Shown piece after piece: positions 24,142 through 32,543 of a stretch of 41,150 bases of DNA (its first letter is position 1; each line of letters begins with the position of its first letter). Source of the DNA: an uncultured Clostridia bacterium (GTDB lineage: Bacteria; Bacillota; Clostridia; Christensenellales; Aristaeellaceae). The DNA lies in contig CAMVHE010000021.1 in assembly GCA_947167215.1 (NCBI GenBank), forward strand, positions 1 through 41,150, given 5' to 3'. Made by a program: the position numbers and the translations under genes. Below the pieces are notes generated by a model. It searched no databases. It was not told where the DNA came from and saw only the letters and a list, made by a program, of their open reading frames with translations.

Positions 24142-24966
24142 TTACCGACCGCTCACCCTTATGTCGATGATTTCCCCATCGCAATCCATGATGATCGTTC
24201 CCAGTTCATCCGTCCGGAGCACATTTGCCCCGGCTTCCCTCAGGCGCTCAAGGACCTCCTGATGCGGATGCCCATACCGGTTGTCGCTGCCCACGGAAAT
24301 AACCGCAAGCTCCGGTTTTACTGCCTGCAGAAATTCCATCGTACTCCCCGTGGAGCTGCCATGATGGCTTACCCGCAGAACATCCGCCTTCAGGTTCCTT
24401 CCGGATTCAATCATCATGTATTCGGACCAGTCCTCCGCATCCCCCGTAATCACAAAGGATTTGTTCCCGTAATCAACGCGAACGACAATGGATGCATCAT
24501 TGGTGCGTCCATAATCGACTGCCTCAGGCCAGCAGTGGAGGATGGTCACCTCCGCACTTCCCAGGGACAGCACATCCCCCTCCTCCGGAACGGAGAGCAC
24601 GGTTCCCTGCGCATCCGCGTACTTCAGCATGGACTGGAACGCCTTGGAATCCCATTCCATAACCGGGGTCAGGATCAGGTCCACCGGCGCCGCATTCAGA
24701 ATGGCCGACAGGCCGTAAATATGGTCGAGGTGCGGATGCGTGGCAATCATGCAGTCGATATGCCGGAGTCCCAGGGTATTCTTCACATAGCTGTAGACAA
24801 ACTGAGAACTGGCGGCGGGCCCGCCGTCAATAACCATGGCTTCCCCGTCGCACAGCACAATCGTGCAGTCCCCCTGGCCGACATCGAGAAAATGCACCTG
24901 CAGGCCGGCAAGGGAAAGCGCCGGCAGGAAAAGCAGCAGCACCAGTACGGCTATCAGCTTCCTCAT
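24142..24966 (-). CDS. Exported metallo-beta-lactamase-fold hydrolase (ComEC-like)
   Basis: This 274-residue protein has a Sec signal peptide (RKLIAVLVLLLFLPALSLAG) and a metallo-beta-lactamase fold that begins QVHFLDVGQGDCTIV, the usual opening of ComEC-type hydrolase domains. It carries THPHLDHIYG (HxHxDH metal motif), ITGDAE, and SHHGSS. Stand-alone secreted versions are common in Bacillota and may degrade DNA or phosphodiesters; the substrate is not shown. The ATG at 24966 follows AAGGAAAAC; an upstream ATG at 25041 lies at the predicted transcription start and would put charged residues before the signal peptide. Confidence 0.85.
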   Translation of the reverse strand: MRKLIAVLVLLLFLPALSLAGLQVHFLDVGQGDCTIVLCDGEAMVIDGGPAASSQFVYSYVKNTLGLRHIDCMIATHPHLDHIYGLSAILNAAPVDLILTPVMEWDSKAFQSMLKYADAQGTVLSVPEEGDVLSLGSAEVTILHCWPEAVDYGRTNDASIVVRVDYGNKSFVITGDAEDWSEYMMIESGRNLKADVLRVSHHGSSTGSTMEFLQAVKPELAVISVGSDNRYGHPHQEVLERLREAGANVLRTDELGTIIMDCDGEIIDIRVSGR

Positions 24967-25055
24967 CGTGTTTTCCTTCTTTCTCTTCCTGCAAAAAAAC
25001 GCTTCATCCCGAACCTGCTCCCTTTCTCCTTCAATCTTCATTATACTTCTTCAGA

Positions 25056-25084
25056 ATTTTAGCATGGCCTTCCTGCAATTACAA
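25056..25084 (-). promoter_or_regulatory. Possible promoter of the MBL-fold gene
   Basis: On the minus strand TTGTAA (25079-25084) and TAAAAT (25056-25061) are 17 bases apart. A TATAAT at 25040-25045 has no good -35 partner. Confidence 0.4.
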
Positions 25085-25157
25085 TGCCGTCCCCAAGGGC
25101 GGAAATGACAGCAGTCCTTCCCCATATCCCGTTTTCCGTTCCCCTCCGGATAATTAA

Positions 25158-25170
25158 TTAAAATTTTTAA
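25158..25170. promoter_or_regulatory. Candidate ROK operator, copy 1
   Basis: The near-palindrome TTAAAATTTTTAA lies 19 bases upstream of the ROK gene's -35 box. The same 13 bases occur again just before the transporter genes (26462-26474). AT-rich palindromes are typical ROK (NagC/Mlc/XylR) targets. Function is inference. Confidence 0.45.
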
Positions 25171-25189
25171 GAAATTTGTCTCCAACCTC

Positions 25190-25218
25190 TTGAAGTGCCG
25201 TGTTCTTTCCGATATACT
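25190..25218 (+). promoter_or_regulatory. Promoter of the ROK gene
   Basis: TTGAAG (25190-25195) and TATACT (25213-25218) are separated by 17 bases, followed by AAAAGGAG and a GTG start codon. Confidence 0.6.
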
Positions 25219-25244
25219 GGTCTTAACTTGAAAAGGAGTGCATC

Positions 25245-26465
25245 GTGAAGAAGAAAGGCATGAGTCTGACCGGCGTTCGTCGGCGCAATGTCGGTCTCAT
25301 TCATTACACGGTATATTTCGAAGCGCCGGTTACCAGGCAGCAGGTGGCGGACGAACTGGGTCTTTCCCTTCCTACCATTACCACCAATGTAGCTTCCATG
25401 CTGGAAGAGGGCCTGCTGCAGGAGGTCGATCATCCGGAAGCCGGAACGGAAAGCTCCGGCGGCGGAAGAATCGCCCATTATCTGGATTATGTCCCGGACA
25501 CCTACTATGCCCTCGGCGTGGACCTCGGGCCCTACAGCACAATATACTGTCTCTGCGACCTTCGGGGGAACATCCTGATGCACCGGATCTATCCGCCTGC
25601 GGATGCTTCCTACGATGAGATGGTTGTCAGCGTCTCCCAGCAGCTTTCCGACTTCCTCCGGGAATGTCCGGTAAAAAAACGGCTGCTCGGTATCTGTGTC
25701 GCCGCTCCCGGACTTGTGGATAAAGCCTCCGGCTGTCTGCTGACCACCTTCCGCCATGGCTGGAGACACCGTCCCCTGCGGGATGATCTGGCCGCTGCCG
25801 TGCATCTTCCCGTCATGCTCGAGAACAACTCGGTCGCCAGGTCCTTCCGCTACATCCTCTTTGAACGTTTCTATCAGTTCGAGGCCATGGCCTACCTGTT
25901 CGTCTCCCGAGGCATCGGCTGCCCCATCGTCATGAAAAGCAATCCCCTTTCCACGGAAAGGGCTTCCGTCGGGGAAGTGGGGCATACAACCATGGTTACC
26001 GGCGGTCCCATCTGTCCGAACTGCGGCCAGCGCGGATGCCTGGAGGCCCTGGCCAGCGAAGCCGCAATTCTCGAAACCGTTTCTGTCGCCAGAAAGCATG
26101 ACCGCTGCCGGCAGCTGGAAGTCGTCCCCAAACTGGATATGGCTGCCGTCCTCCGCGCCCAGGAAAACGGCGATCCGGATGTCCGCGAGATTCTGTGGGA
26201 AGCGCTCGACTACATTGCCATGGAAGTCTCCAACATCATCAAGCTCACCAATGTGGAGCGCTTTGTCATGGACGGTCAGCTGTTCACCCTCGCCGAAAAC
26301 CGGGAATACCTGCTCCGCCAGATACGGAAATACTCGAACGAGACCTTCATTTCCCGCACACACATCGTTTTCATTCCCTATGATATCCTGACCGGCGCCC
26401 TTGGCGCGGCCGCCACCGTCATCCGGTCCGGCCTGCTCGTGGGAGATCCGTCCGTAAAATTTTAA
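25245..26465 (+). CDS. ROK-family transcriptional repressor
   Basis: This 406-residue protein has an N-terminal winged helix (VTRQQVADELGLSLPTITTN, residues 29-48) and a ROK sugar-kinase-like domain from about 88. It carries the ExGH motif (GEVGH, 243-247) and the zinc motif CPNCGQRGCLE (257-267). The kinase active-site END motif reads ENN (193-195), so the catalytic aspartate is lost, as in pure regulators. It starts with GTG, seven bases after AAAAGGAG. It heads the ABC transporter/dehydrogenase operon and probably represses it until a sugar or sugar derivative binds. The inducer is unknown. Confidence 0.9.
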   Translation: MKKKGMSLTGVRRRNVGLIHYTVYFEAPVTRQQVADELGLSLPTITTNVASMLEEGLLQEVDHPEAGTESSGGGRIAHYLDYVPDTYYALGVDLGPYSTIYCLCDLRGNILMHRIYPPADASYDEMVVSVSQQLSDFLRECPVKKRLLGICVAAPGLVDKASGCLLTTFRHGWRHRPLRDDLAAAVHLPVMLENNSVARSFRYILFERFYQFEAMAYLFVSRGIGCPIVMKSNPLSTERASVGEVGHTTMVTGGPICPNCGQRGCLEALASEAAILETVSVARKHDRCRQLEVVPKLDMAAVLRAQENGDPDVREILWEALDYIAMEVSNIIKLTNVERFVMDGQLFTLAENREYLLRQIRKYSNETFISRTHIVFIPYDILTGALGAAATVIRSGLLVGDPSVKF

Positions 26466-26474
26466 AATTTTTAA
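26462..26474. promoter_or_regulatory. Candidate ROK operator, copy 2
   Basis: A second exact copy of TTAAAATTTTTAA overlaps the ROK stop codon and lies 18 bases before the permease ATG. See copy 1 at 25158-25170. Confidence 0.45.
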
Positions 26475-26492
26475 TTTTATTCAGGAGGCATT

Positions 26493-27311
26493 ATGGCTAG
26501 AACAAAACGACCCCGAAAGCTGAAAGACTTCGGTGAAGCCTCTCCCCGCGTCCGCAGAGGGACCATGATTCTTTCCGTCCTCTGCGGTATTCTGCTCTGG
26601 TTCTTCCTGTCCAACCTGCCCGGCATCGGCGTCATCCTGGCAGGGCCCCAGGATATTGTGGAGAAAGCTCTCCCCGAACTCATGAATGACGGCGCCACCG
26701 GAGAATTCGAGCGGTTCCTGCTGTTCAAGCACATCACCTGGTCTTTCCGGCGCGTCCTTTCCGGCTGGGCAATCGCCTTTGTCTGCGCCATCCCCATTGC
26801 CTTCCTCATGGCCTGGTACCGCGGATTCCGCTATGTGGTGGATCCCTGGATCCAGTTTTTCCGCACCATTCCCCCCATTGCCCTGATCCCCATGGTCATC
26901 CTCATGATGGGCACCGGTGAACAGGCAAAGACAACCGTAATCTTCATCACCTCCTTCCTGGTCATGACGGTCACCATCTATCAGGGTGTCAAGAACATCG
27001 ACATGACCCTGGTTAAGGCCGCCTATACCTTCGGTGCCGGGGACCTTTCCATCTTCGCCCGGGTGGTGATTCCCTATTCCTTCCCCTTTATTCTCACCGC
27101 CGCCAGGCTGGGGGTCTCCACTGCTCTGACCACACTGATCGCCGCGGAAATGACCGGTACCTTCTACGGGCTCGGCAGCATGATCCAGACGGCGCAGATC
27201 TATTTCCGGATGGACAAGGTCATTCTGGGCATCATCTGCATCGGCGTCATCGGCTTCATTCTGGACCGTCTTCTGCTGTTTGCAGAGAAAAAGCTGACCC
27301 GTTGGGTCTGA
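26493..27311 (+). CDS. ABC transporter permease (SsuC/TauC/NrtB type)
   Basis: This 272-residue permease has about six helices and the cytoplasmic coupling segment AAYTFGAGDLSIFARVVIPY typical of sulfonate, taurine, nitrate and pyrimidine-precursor importers. FFRTIPPIALIPMVILMMG is another family marker. AGGAGG precedes the ATG. The matching ATPase follows twelve bases later and the binding protein lies at the end of the operon. The presence of sugar-type enzymes in the same operon suggests the substrate may not be a simple alkanesulfonate. Confidence 0.9.
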   Translation: MARTKRPRKLKDFGEASPRVRRGTMILSVLCGILLWFFLSNLPGIGVILAGPQDIVEKALPELMNDGATGEFERFLLFKHITWSFRRVLSGWAIAFVCAIPIAFLMAWYRGFRYVVDPWIQFFRTIPPIALIPMVILMMGTGEQAKTTVIFITSFLVMTVTIYQGVKNIDMTLVKAAYTFGAGDLSIFARVVIPYSFPFILTAARLGVSTALTTLIAAEMTGTFYGLGSMIQTAQIYFRMDKVILGIICIGVIGFILDRLLLFAEKKLTRWV

Positions 27312-27323
27312 CAGGAGGGGCAC

Positions 27324-28148
27324 ATGGAAAATAAAGCAAAAATCGTCATGGACAACGTCCGGAAGGTCTATACGGGCCATGACGGCAAGGAAACCCTTGC
27401 CCTCGATGGTGTCAACCTGACCATCGAAGAAAACGAGTTCATCTGTGTCGTCGGCCCCTCCGGCTGCGGGAAAACCACGCTGCTGAACATCATTGCGGGG
27501 CTTGAAACCGCTACCTCGGGCGAAATCCGCCTGGATGGGGAGCCCATCATCGGACCGGGTAACGACCGCGGCGTTGTCTTCCAGCAGTATGCCCTGTTCC
27601 CCTGGCTTACCGTCCGGCAGAACATCGAGTTCGGCATGGCCTACCTGGAGAAGGAGGAAATCCGGGACGGGAAAACCCGCGTGCGCCGCTATACACGCCA
27701 GGAAAAAAAGGAAACCGCCGAAAAATACATGAAAATGGTGGACCTTGCAGACTTTGCCAACGCCTATCCCAAGGAGCTGTCCGGCGGCATGAAGCAGCGC
27801 GTGGCCATTGCCCGGGGATATGCCATTGCCCCGCAGGTCATGCTCATGGATGAGCCCTTCGGCGCACTGGATGCCCAGACCCGGGCCCAGCTGCAGGAAG
27901 ACCTTCTGAAAACCTGGCAGCAGGAAAAGCGCACCTGCTTCTTCATCACCCATGACGTGGAGGAAGCCGTCCTGCTTTCCACCCGCTGCGTCATCATGAG
28001 TGCCCGCCCGGGACGCGTGAAGGAGATCATTTCCATTGATCTTCCCTACCCGCGGAACCAGGCCACCAAGCTGCTCCCCGAATTCAACGTGTACAAGAAC
28101 CAGATCTGGGAAAAGGTCTACCAGGAATATCTGGAATTCAGAAAGTAG
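27324..28148 (+). CDS. ABC transporter ATPase (SsuB/TauB/NrtD type)
   Basis: This 274-residue ABC ATPase energises the importer. Walker A is GPSGCGKTT, the Q-loop is in FQQYALFPWLTVRQN, the signature is LSGGMKQR, and Walker B is VMLMDEPFGALDAQTRAQ, followed by the switch histidine in FITHDVEEAV. Length and motifs match the SsuB/TauB class. An insertion of charged residues (KEEIRDGKTRVRRYTRQEKK) before the signature is slightly longer than usual. It is preceded by CAGGAGGGG and followed seven bases later by the dehydrogenase gene. Confidence 0.92.
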   Translation: MENKAKIVMDNVRKVYTGHDGKETLALDGVNLTIEENEFICVVGPSGCGKTTLLNIIAGLETATSGEIRLDGEPIIGPGNDRGVVFQQYALFPWLTVRQNIEFGMAYLEKEEIRDGKTRVRRYTRQEKKETAEKYMKMVDLADFANAYPKELSGGMKQRVAIARGYAIAPQVMLMDEPFGALDAQTRAQLQEDLLKTWQQEKRTCFFITHDVEEAVLLSTRCVIMSARPGRVKEIISIDLPYPRNQATKLLPEFNVYKNQIWEKVYQEYLEFRK

Positions 28149-28154
28149 GAAAAC

Positions 28155-29198
28155 ATGATTCGAATTGGTCTCATCGGCACCGGTGCCACCACTTCCATCG
28201 CCCACTTTCATGCTCTGGGGTATCGGAAGGACCCCCGGTGCACCGTATCCGCTGTATACGATATCCGCCCGGAAGCCGCCGGGAAATGGGTAGAGGACCA
28301 TGGCCTGAATGCCGTCGTCTGCCGTTCTCCGGAGGAGCTTCTTGAGCGCTGCGACGCCGTCGACATCTGCACGCCGAATTTCCTGCATTACACCTATGCC
28401 AGGACCGCGATCCTCAGCGGAAAGGACGTCTTCATTGAAAAGCCCATGGCAGTCACGCCGGAGGAATGCGAAGACCTTCTCTCCCTCAGCCGGACTCACG
28501 GCGGCCATCAGATGGTCGGCCTCGTCTACCGCTTTGTCGGAGGCATCCAGGCCGCCAGACGGCTGGTGGCCGAGGAAATCGGCCCGGTCTACTCCATGAC
28601 TTCCTGGACCGGCGGCCGCCGGCTGGCAAACCCCACCATTCCCCTTGAGTGGCGCATGAAACGCTCCCTTTCCGGCAGCGGCGCCCTGGCCGATTTCGGC
28701 TCCCACCTGATCGACATCGCCGCCCATGTCGCAGGACAGAAGATCACTGCGGTCTCCTGCCTGTCGGACACGCGGATTCCCTTCCGCAGCGGCCCGGATG
28801 GCACGGATGCTCCGGTGGAAAACGACGACCTTTCCGCCCTTATGGCTGAAACCACCAACGGGCTCCATACCATGAACATGAGCCGGATCGGCAGCGATGA
28901 GATGATGTTCACGGTCACCGGCGAGGGCGGCATGGTGCAGTTCCACCTCCGCAGGCCGGAACAGCTTCTCTACTGGAAAAAAGATCCCAGGGGTGCCTAT
29001 GCTCCCTCCCCCACCTTCCTGCCGATCGCCCCGGAAACCTATTACGAAACCTGGTTTGACCGGGAAATGGCCTGTTTCCTGGATGTCCTCGAAGGCAGGG
29101 AAACCGTCTATCCCGGTATTGCCGAAGGCATGTACATTTCCCGCGTCCTTGCTGCAGCGGAACGCTCTGCCGCGAAAAGGAGAGTGGTTTCCGTATGA
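28155..29198 (+). CDS. Gfo/Idh/MocA-family oxidoreductase
   Basis: This 347-residue NAD(P)-dependent dehydrogenase has the N-terminal Rossmann motif IGLIGTGATTS, the family DVFIEKPMAVTPEEC motif (lysine near residue 96), and the catalytic-domain segment GALADFGSHLIDIAAHVAG with the usual aspartate and histidine. Relatives oxidise a hydroxyl of inositols, sugars or glycosides, often as the first step before a TIM-barrel isomerase, dehydratase or lyase. Exactly such a gene follows with a four-base ATGA overlap. The substrate is unknown; a sugar-like molecule imported by the surrounding ABC system is inferred. Confidence 0.9.
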   Translation: MIRIGLIGTGATTSIAHFHALGYRKDPRCTVSAVYDIRPEAAGKWVEDHGLNAVVCRSPEELLERCDAVDICTPNFLHYTYARTAILSGKDVFIEKPMAVTPEECEDLLSLSRTHGGHQMVGLVYRFVGGIQAARRLVAEEIGPVYSMTSWTGGRRLANPTIPLEWRMKRSLSGSGALADFGSHLIDIAAHVAGQKITAVSCLSDTRIPFRSGPDGTDAPVENDDLSALMAETTNGLHTMNMSRIGSDEMMFTVTGEGGMVQFHLRRPEQLLYWKKDPRGAYAPSPTFLPIAPETYYETWFDREMACFLDVLEGRETVYPGIAEGMYISRVLAAAERSAAKRRVVSV

Positions 29199-30088
29199 AA
29201 GTCGGCTTTCTGACCAATGCCTTTACCTGGGCAGGGGAGACCGATCTGCACCGCATCGCCGATTTTGCCTGTGAAAACGGTTTTTCATTTCTGGAAATGG
29301 GGCCCGGCCTCTCGCTGGACCCTGCCCTTCTGCAGGAGATTTCCCGGCAGATCCCCATCCGTGCCTTCATCTTCTGCCGGAACTTTCTGGATGATGACCC
29401 GGAGGTCGCAGACGCTTTCCGGCAGGAGCTGCGCATGCGCATGGAGATCGCTGCATCCGTCGGCGCCAGGCGGATCATCTGCTCCACCGGAATCAGCCGG
29501 AAAAGGTCCCTCCCCCCGCAGGGCGGCTGCGATCCGCTGAAAAGCCTGGAGCCGGCCGTTGACTTTCTGCAGGAGGTCACCGCCTTTGCAGAAACGCTGG
29601 GCATCCAGGTCTGTCTTGAAAACTGTCCCATGTACCGGAATATCGCCACCTCTCCCCTCATGTGGCGGGAAATCTTCCGCCGCGTCCCGAGTCCTGCCCT
29701 GGGCCTTTGCTATGATCCGGGCCACTTTGTCTGGCAGATGATCGACGTATACCGTCCCCTTTCCGAATTCGGGAACCGGATTCATCATCTGCACATGAAG
29801 GACACCTATGTCGACCATGAGATGCTCTCGGACATCGGCATTCTCCACAATGTCGGGGAAGACCGCGGAATCCGGGACCATCAGTGGTGGCGGCATACCC
29901 TGCCCGGGGACGGGGAGATTGACTGGAATCTTTTCGGTTCCCTGCTCCGGACCCATGTCTCCCCGGACGCCGACCTCAGCATCGAAATGGAAGATCCCCG
30001 CTATGAACTGGATCCTTCCCGCGTCGGGGAAGCCATGAAGATTGCGCTTTCCCGCCTGACCCTGGACTACCGGATTGCCTCTCTGTAA
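29195..30088 (+). CDS. Sugar phosphate isomerase/epimerase-type TIM barrel
   Basis: This 297-residue protein is of the xylose isomerase-like/AP endonuclease 2 family. Likely metal ligands are the glutamate in VCLENC, the aspartate and histidine in CYDPGHFVW, the histidines in IHHLHMKD, and the glutamate in LSIEMED near the end. These enzymes interconvert or eliminate from keto-sugars made by Gfo/Idh/MocA partners, and translational overlap with such a partner supports this. Alternatives include inosose dehydratase-like or 3-keto-glycoside-cleaving activity. The sequence alone does not decide. Confidence 0.85.
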   Translation: MKVGFLTNAFTWAGETDLHRIADFACENGFSFLEMGPGLSLDPALLQEISRQIPIRAFIFCRNFLDDDPEVADAFRQELRMRMEIAASVGARRIICSTGISRKRSLPPQGGCDPLKSLEPAVDFLQEVTAFAETLGIQVCLENCPMYRNIATSPLMWREIFRRVPSPALGLCYDPGHFVWQMIDVYRPLSEFGNRIHHLHMKDTYVDHEMLSDIGILHNVGEDRGIRDHQWWRHTLPGDGEIDWNLFGSLLRTHVSPDADLSIEMEDPRYELDPSRVGEAMKIALSRLTLDYRIASL

Positions 30089-30089
30089 A

Positions 30090-30110
30090 CAAAGGCTGCT
30101 CCAGCCTTTG
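30090..30110 (+). promoter_or_regulatory. Hairpin before the binding-protein gene
   Basis: CAAAGGCT and AGCCTTTG pair perfectly across a five-base loop directly after the TIM-barrel stop codon. There is no T-run, so it is more likely a 5' mRNA stabiliser or processing site that raises expression of the binding protein. Confidence 0.45.
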
Positions 30111-30152
30111 AAATAAACTGCTCTGCAGAAAAAAAGGAAAGGAAGTATCTCT

Positions 30153-31118
30153 ATGAAAAAGAACCTGTTGGCTCTGCTGCTCTGTCTGCTGCTCGCAGCG
30201 ACTGCCGCCACCGCCTTCGCCGCGGATTCGATCAATGTGATCTATCATCCGACCATCGGCGGAGCAACGGCCATCGCCGCCGCAATCTCCCAGGGATATT
30301 TTGAGGAAGAGGACCTCAAAGTCAATCTCCAGATGTACACCTCCGGCCCGCCTGAAATAGCCGCCATGGTTGCAGGACAGGCAGAATTCGGCTTCATCGG
30401 AAGCGGCGCCGCCTGGCTGGCCTTCAGCGGTCAGGTAGACATTGTTGCCCTTGACAACCTTGCCCTTACGGAACAGATCATCACCAGGGCGGATTCCGGC
30501 ATCGAATCCCTGGCAGACCTCGCCGGGAAGACCATCGCCGTCCAGGAAGGCGCAGCCGGCTATACGCTGCTGATTGTCTGCCTCCGGGAAAACGGCCTGA
30601 CTCCTGCCGATGTGAAGATCCTGAACATCGCCAACGACAACATTCCTTCCACCTATAATGACAAGTCCATTGACGCCTGGGCCGGATGGAAGCCTGCCAT
30701 GAACAGTCTTGCCACCGTTCTCGGCGAGAACGCCAAGGTTCTGGCGGACAACACCACCTATCCCGAATATGCCTTCCCCTCCACCTGGGTAGCCAATAAG
30801 GAATACATCGAAAAGAATCCGGAGATCACCCAGCGTTTTGTCCGCGCTCTGACGAAGGGCCAGATCTATCGTGCCGAGCATCCGGAAGAGGCCTGTGCCA
30901 GCGCTTCCACGTATGCCCAGCAGTCCACCGCCGACCTGACCGCCCAGCTTCCGGACGTCATCTTCCCCACTGCGGAAGAGTTCAAGACCTATTACACCGA
31001 AGGCAGCTTCAAGGCCATGCTCGCAAACCTCAAGGCAACCCAGGCAGAAAAGGTTACCGGTGATCTGACCATTGACGACATCTGCAAGGACGAGTTCGTC
31101 AAGAATGCGATCCAGTAA
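30153..31118 (+). CDS. ABC substrate-binding protein (SsuA/NMT1-like)
   Basis: This 321-residue periplasmic-type binding protein of the SsuA/TauA/NMT1 class belongs with the permease and ATPase upstream. It has a cleavable signal peptide ending AFA (about residue 23). After that come INVIYHPTIGGATAIAAAISQGYFEEE and GPPEIAAMVAGQAEFGFIGSG, the family's ligand-lobe start. There is no lipobox cysteine (the nearest is LLLC in the core), which is odd for a Gram-positive importer. Its place at the 3' end of the operon, after the catabolic genes, is also unusual. AAAGGAAAGGAAG precedes the ATG. Confidence 0.9.
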   Translation: MKKNLLALLLCLLLAATAATAFAADSINVIYHPTIGGATAIAAAISQGYFEEEDLKVNLQMYTSGPPEIAAMVAGQAEFGFIGSGAAWLAFSGQVDIVALDNLALTEQIITRADSGIESLADLAGKTIAVQEGAAGYTLLIVCLRENGLTPADVKILNIANDNIPSTYNDKSIDAWAGWKPAMNSLATVLGENAKVLADNTTYPEYAFPSTWVANKEYIEKNPEITQRFVRALTKGQIYRAEHPEEACASASTYAQQSTADLTAQLPDVIFPTAEEFKTYYTEGSFKAMLANLKATQAEKVTGDLTIDDICKDEFVKNAIQ

Positions 31119-31433
31119 CGGTTTTCTTCCGTTCCTCCCTTTTCGGGATGGCATTCCCCGGCAGGCGTGATGTTACCTCGTCCGCCCCGGGGAAAGACCA
31201 TCCCGGGAACCTTTTTCTCCCGTGTCCATCCGGCACGGGAAAAATTCCGGAAAAACTGCAGCACCCTGCCCGGCCGGGCAGGGTCTTTTGCATTCGGATG
31301 GCAGGAAAGCGAAAAAGCTCCCTCCCGGGCAGCCAGGCTTCGATGGTTTGCCTGTCTGCCCGAAAGGGAGCATATCCGTATCTGTGGTCCGCCGAGCATC
31401 TCCGAAAGGTCCACTTTACCCCGGCCGCCTCCG
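31119..31433. other. Intergenic region between converging genes
   Basis: This 315-base gap is very rich in G+C and short inverted repeats (for example CCCGTG with CACGGG near 31219-31239) and contains the terminator at 31263-31289. No gene is supported. Confidence 0.55.
31263..31289 (+). terminator. Terminator of the ROK/ABC operon
   Basis: A perfect 22-base palindrome, ACCCTGCCCGG followed by CCGGGCAGGGT, is followed by CTTTT. It lies about 145 bases past the binding-protein stop codon. Confidence 0.7.
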
Positions 31434-32435
31434 TCATGAATGGGAGGAGGAAGAAGAAGAAGAGGCGGAGGAGGAGCTTATGATCATGATGAGAATCATC
31501 AGCTCGATGGACAGGATGACTGACAGAATGGAACTGGAGAGCGCCTCGAAGGCTGCTGTGCCTTCCGCCTCCGGAATCTGGTTCACCGCTGTGACTGCCG
31601 CTGCAAACAGCCTGCGGATTTCAGTGCCTGTTCCCAGCAGTCCAAAGCCCTTCTGCTTTTTAAGCCGCCGGTCATTTTCCACCGACTGGCTTACTGCTTC
31701 CTCCACCGACAGGCTGGAATTGGTGAGAACCGCCAGGATTGCCATACAGCGTCCGGAAATCCGGATGCCGGCTTTTTTAAACGCTTCATACATATTCAGG
31801 AAACGTTCGCTCTTTTCCGCTGCATCTCCGGGGGCTGCCGCCAGAATGTGGCTGACGGTCTGAACATCGTCCTTGGACAGCGGGAATTTCTTCCCTACTA
31901 TCTGGTAGCAGACCTCCACATTCCGAATCTGTTCGTCAATGTTTCCCTGCTTCAGTGCCATCAGTACGGCAAACGGAAGATCCGCCTGGCTGGTAAGCAG
32001 CGGGTGGTTTTTCCTCATCGCCCGGTAGATTTCCATGGTCTCCCTGCACATTTCGGACCGGTGCTCCGAACGGATATTCTCATACAGAACCATGGCCGCC
32101 AGAAGACGCGATTCATCTCCGAGCAGAAAAGATGTGCTCAGGCTCTTATACGTATCCGTGAGCCCCTCAAGATATCCTTCCGGATCCTGTGAAAGGGACA
32201 TCTTGATCACAATGGGAAGCACCAGGTGTCCTCTGAAATCCGAGAAGAAACCCTTCCGTGATTTCAGAAGCGCTTTGGTTTCCCTGATATGTTCCTTATC
32301 TGCGGTACGCCCTTCCGCCGTATAGAGAAATGCCCCAAGTGCCCGCATCGAATTGTATTCCATTATGAATGCCGACCGCATGACATCCAGGTTCCGGGCA
32401 AACAGTTCCTGGCTGAACAGCTCTTCTCCCATCAT
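31434..32435 (-). CDS. DUF4003-like protein
   Basis: This 333-residue, mostly helical protein looks like the DUF4003 family of Bacillota: an N-terminal FARNLDVMRSAFIMEYNSMR, then GYLEGLTDTYKSLSTSFLLGDESRLLAAMVLYEN, and MEIYRAMRKNHPLLTSQADLPFAVLMAL. No function is established for the family. Its C-terminus is odd: a hydrophobic ILSVILSIELMILIMII stretch and then a serine run encoded by GAGGAGGAAGAAG-type repeats on the plus strand. AAGGGGGG precedes tandem ATG codons (32435 and 32432). It stands alone, convergent to the ABC operon. Confidence 0.65.
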   Translation of the reverse strand: MMGEELFSQELFARNLDVMRSAFIMEYNSMRALGAFLYTAEGRTADKEHIRETKALLKSRKGFFSDFRGHLVLPIVIKMSLSQDPEGYLEGLTDTYKSLSTSFLLGDESRLLAAMVLYENIRSEHRSEMCRETMEIYRAMRKNHPLLTSQADLPFAVLMALKQGNIDEQIRNVEVCYQIVGKKFPLSKDDVQTVSHILAAAPGDAAEKSERFLNMYEAFKKAGIRISGRCMAILAVLTNSSLSVEEAVSQSVENDRRLKKQKGFGLLGTGTEIRRLFAAAVTAVNQIPEAEGTAAFEALSSSILSVILSIELMILIMIISSSSASSSSSSSHS

Positions 32436-32543
32436 AATTTCCCCCCTTAAAGCCTGCAGTGCGGCTGTGCCGCATCTGCCTTTTTTTCTGCCTTGCCGCA
32501 GGCCGGGCACGTCCGCCCGGAGTCCTGCAGGTTCCGGCCGTTT

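Noticed and set aside
26481-28946. Very long open frame (821 codons) on the minus strand across the permease, ATPase and dehydrogenase genes
   Set aside because: It is antisense to three well-supported genes, has no recognisable domain and is of biased composition; it results from the G+C-rich third positions of the real genes.
32461-32520. G+C-rich hairpins with a T-run (near 32460-32490) as a terminator
   Set aside because: The T-run is on the plus strand, where no gene ends; on the minus strand the order is wrong for a terminator of the pectin operon.
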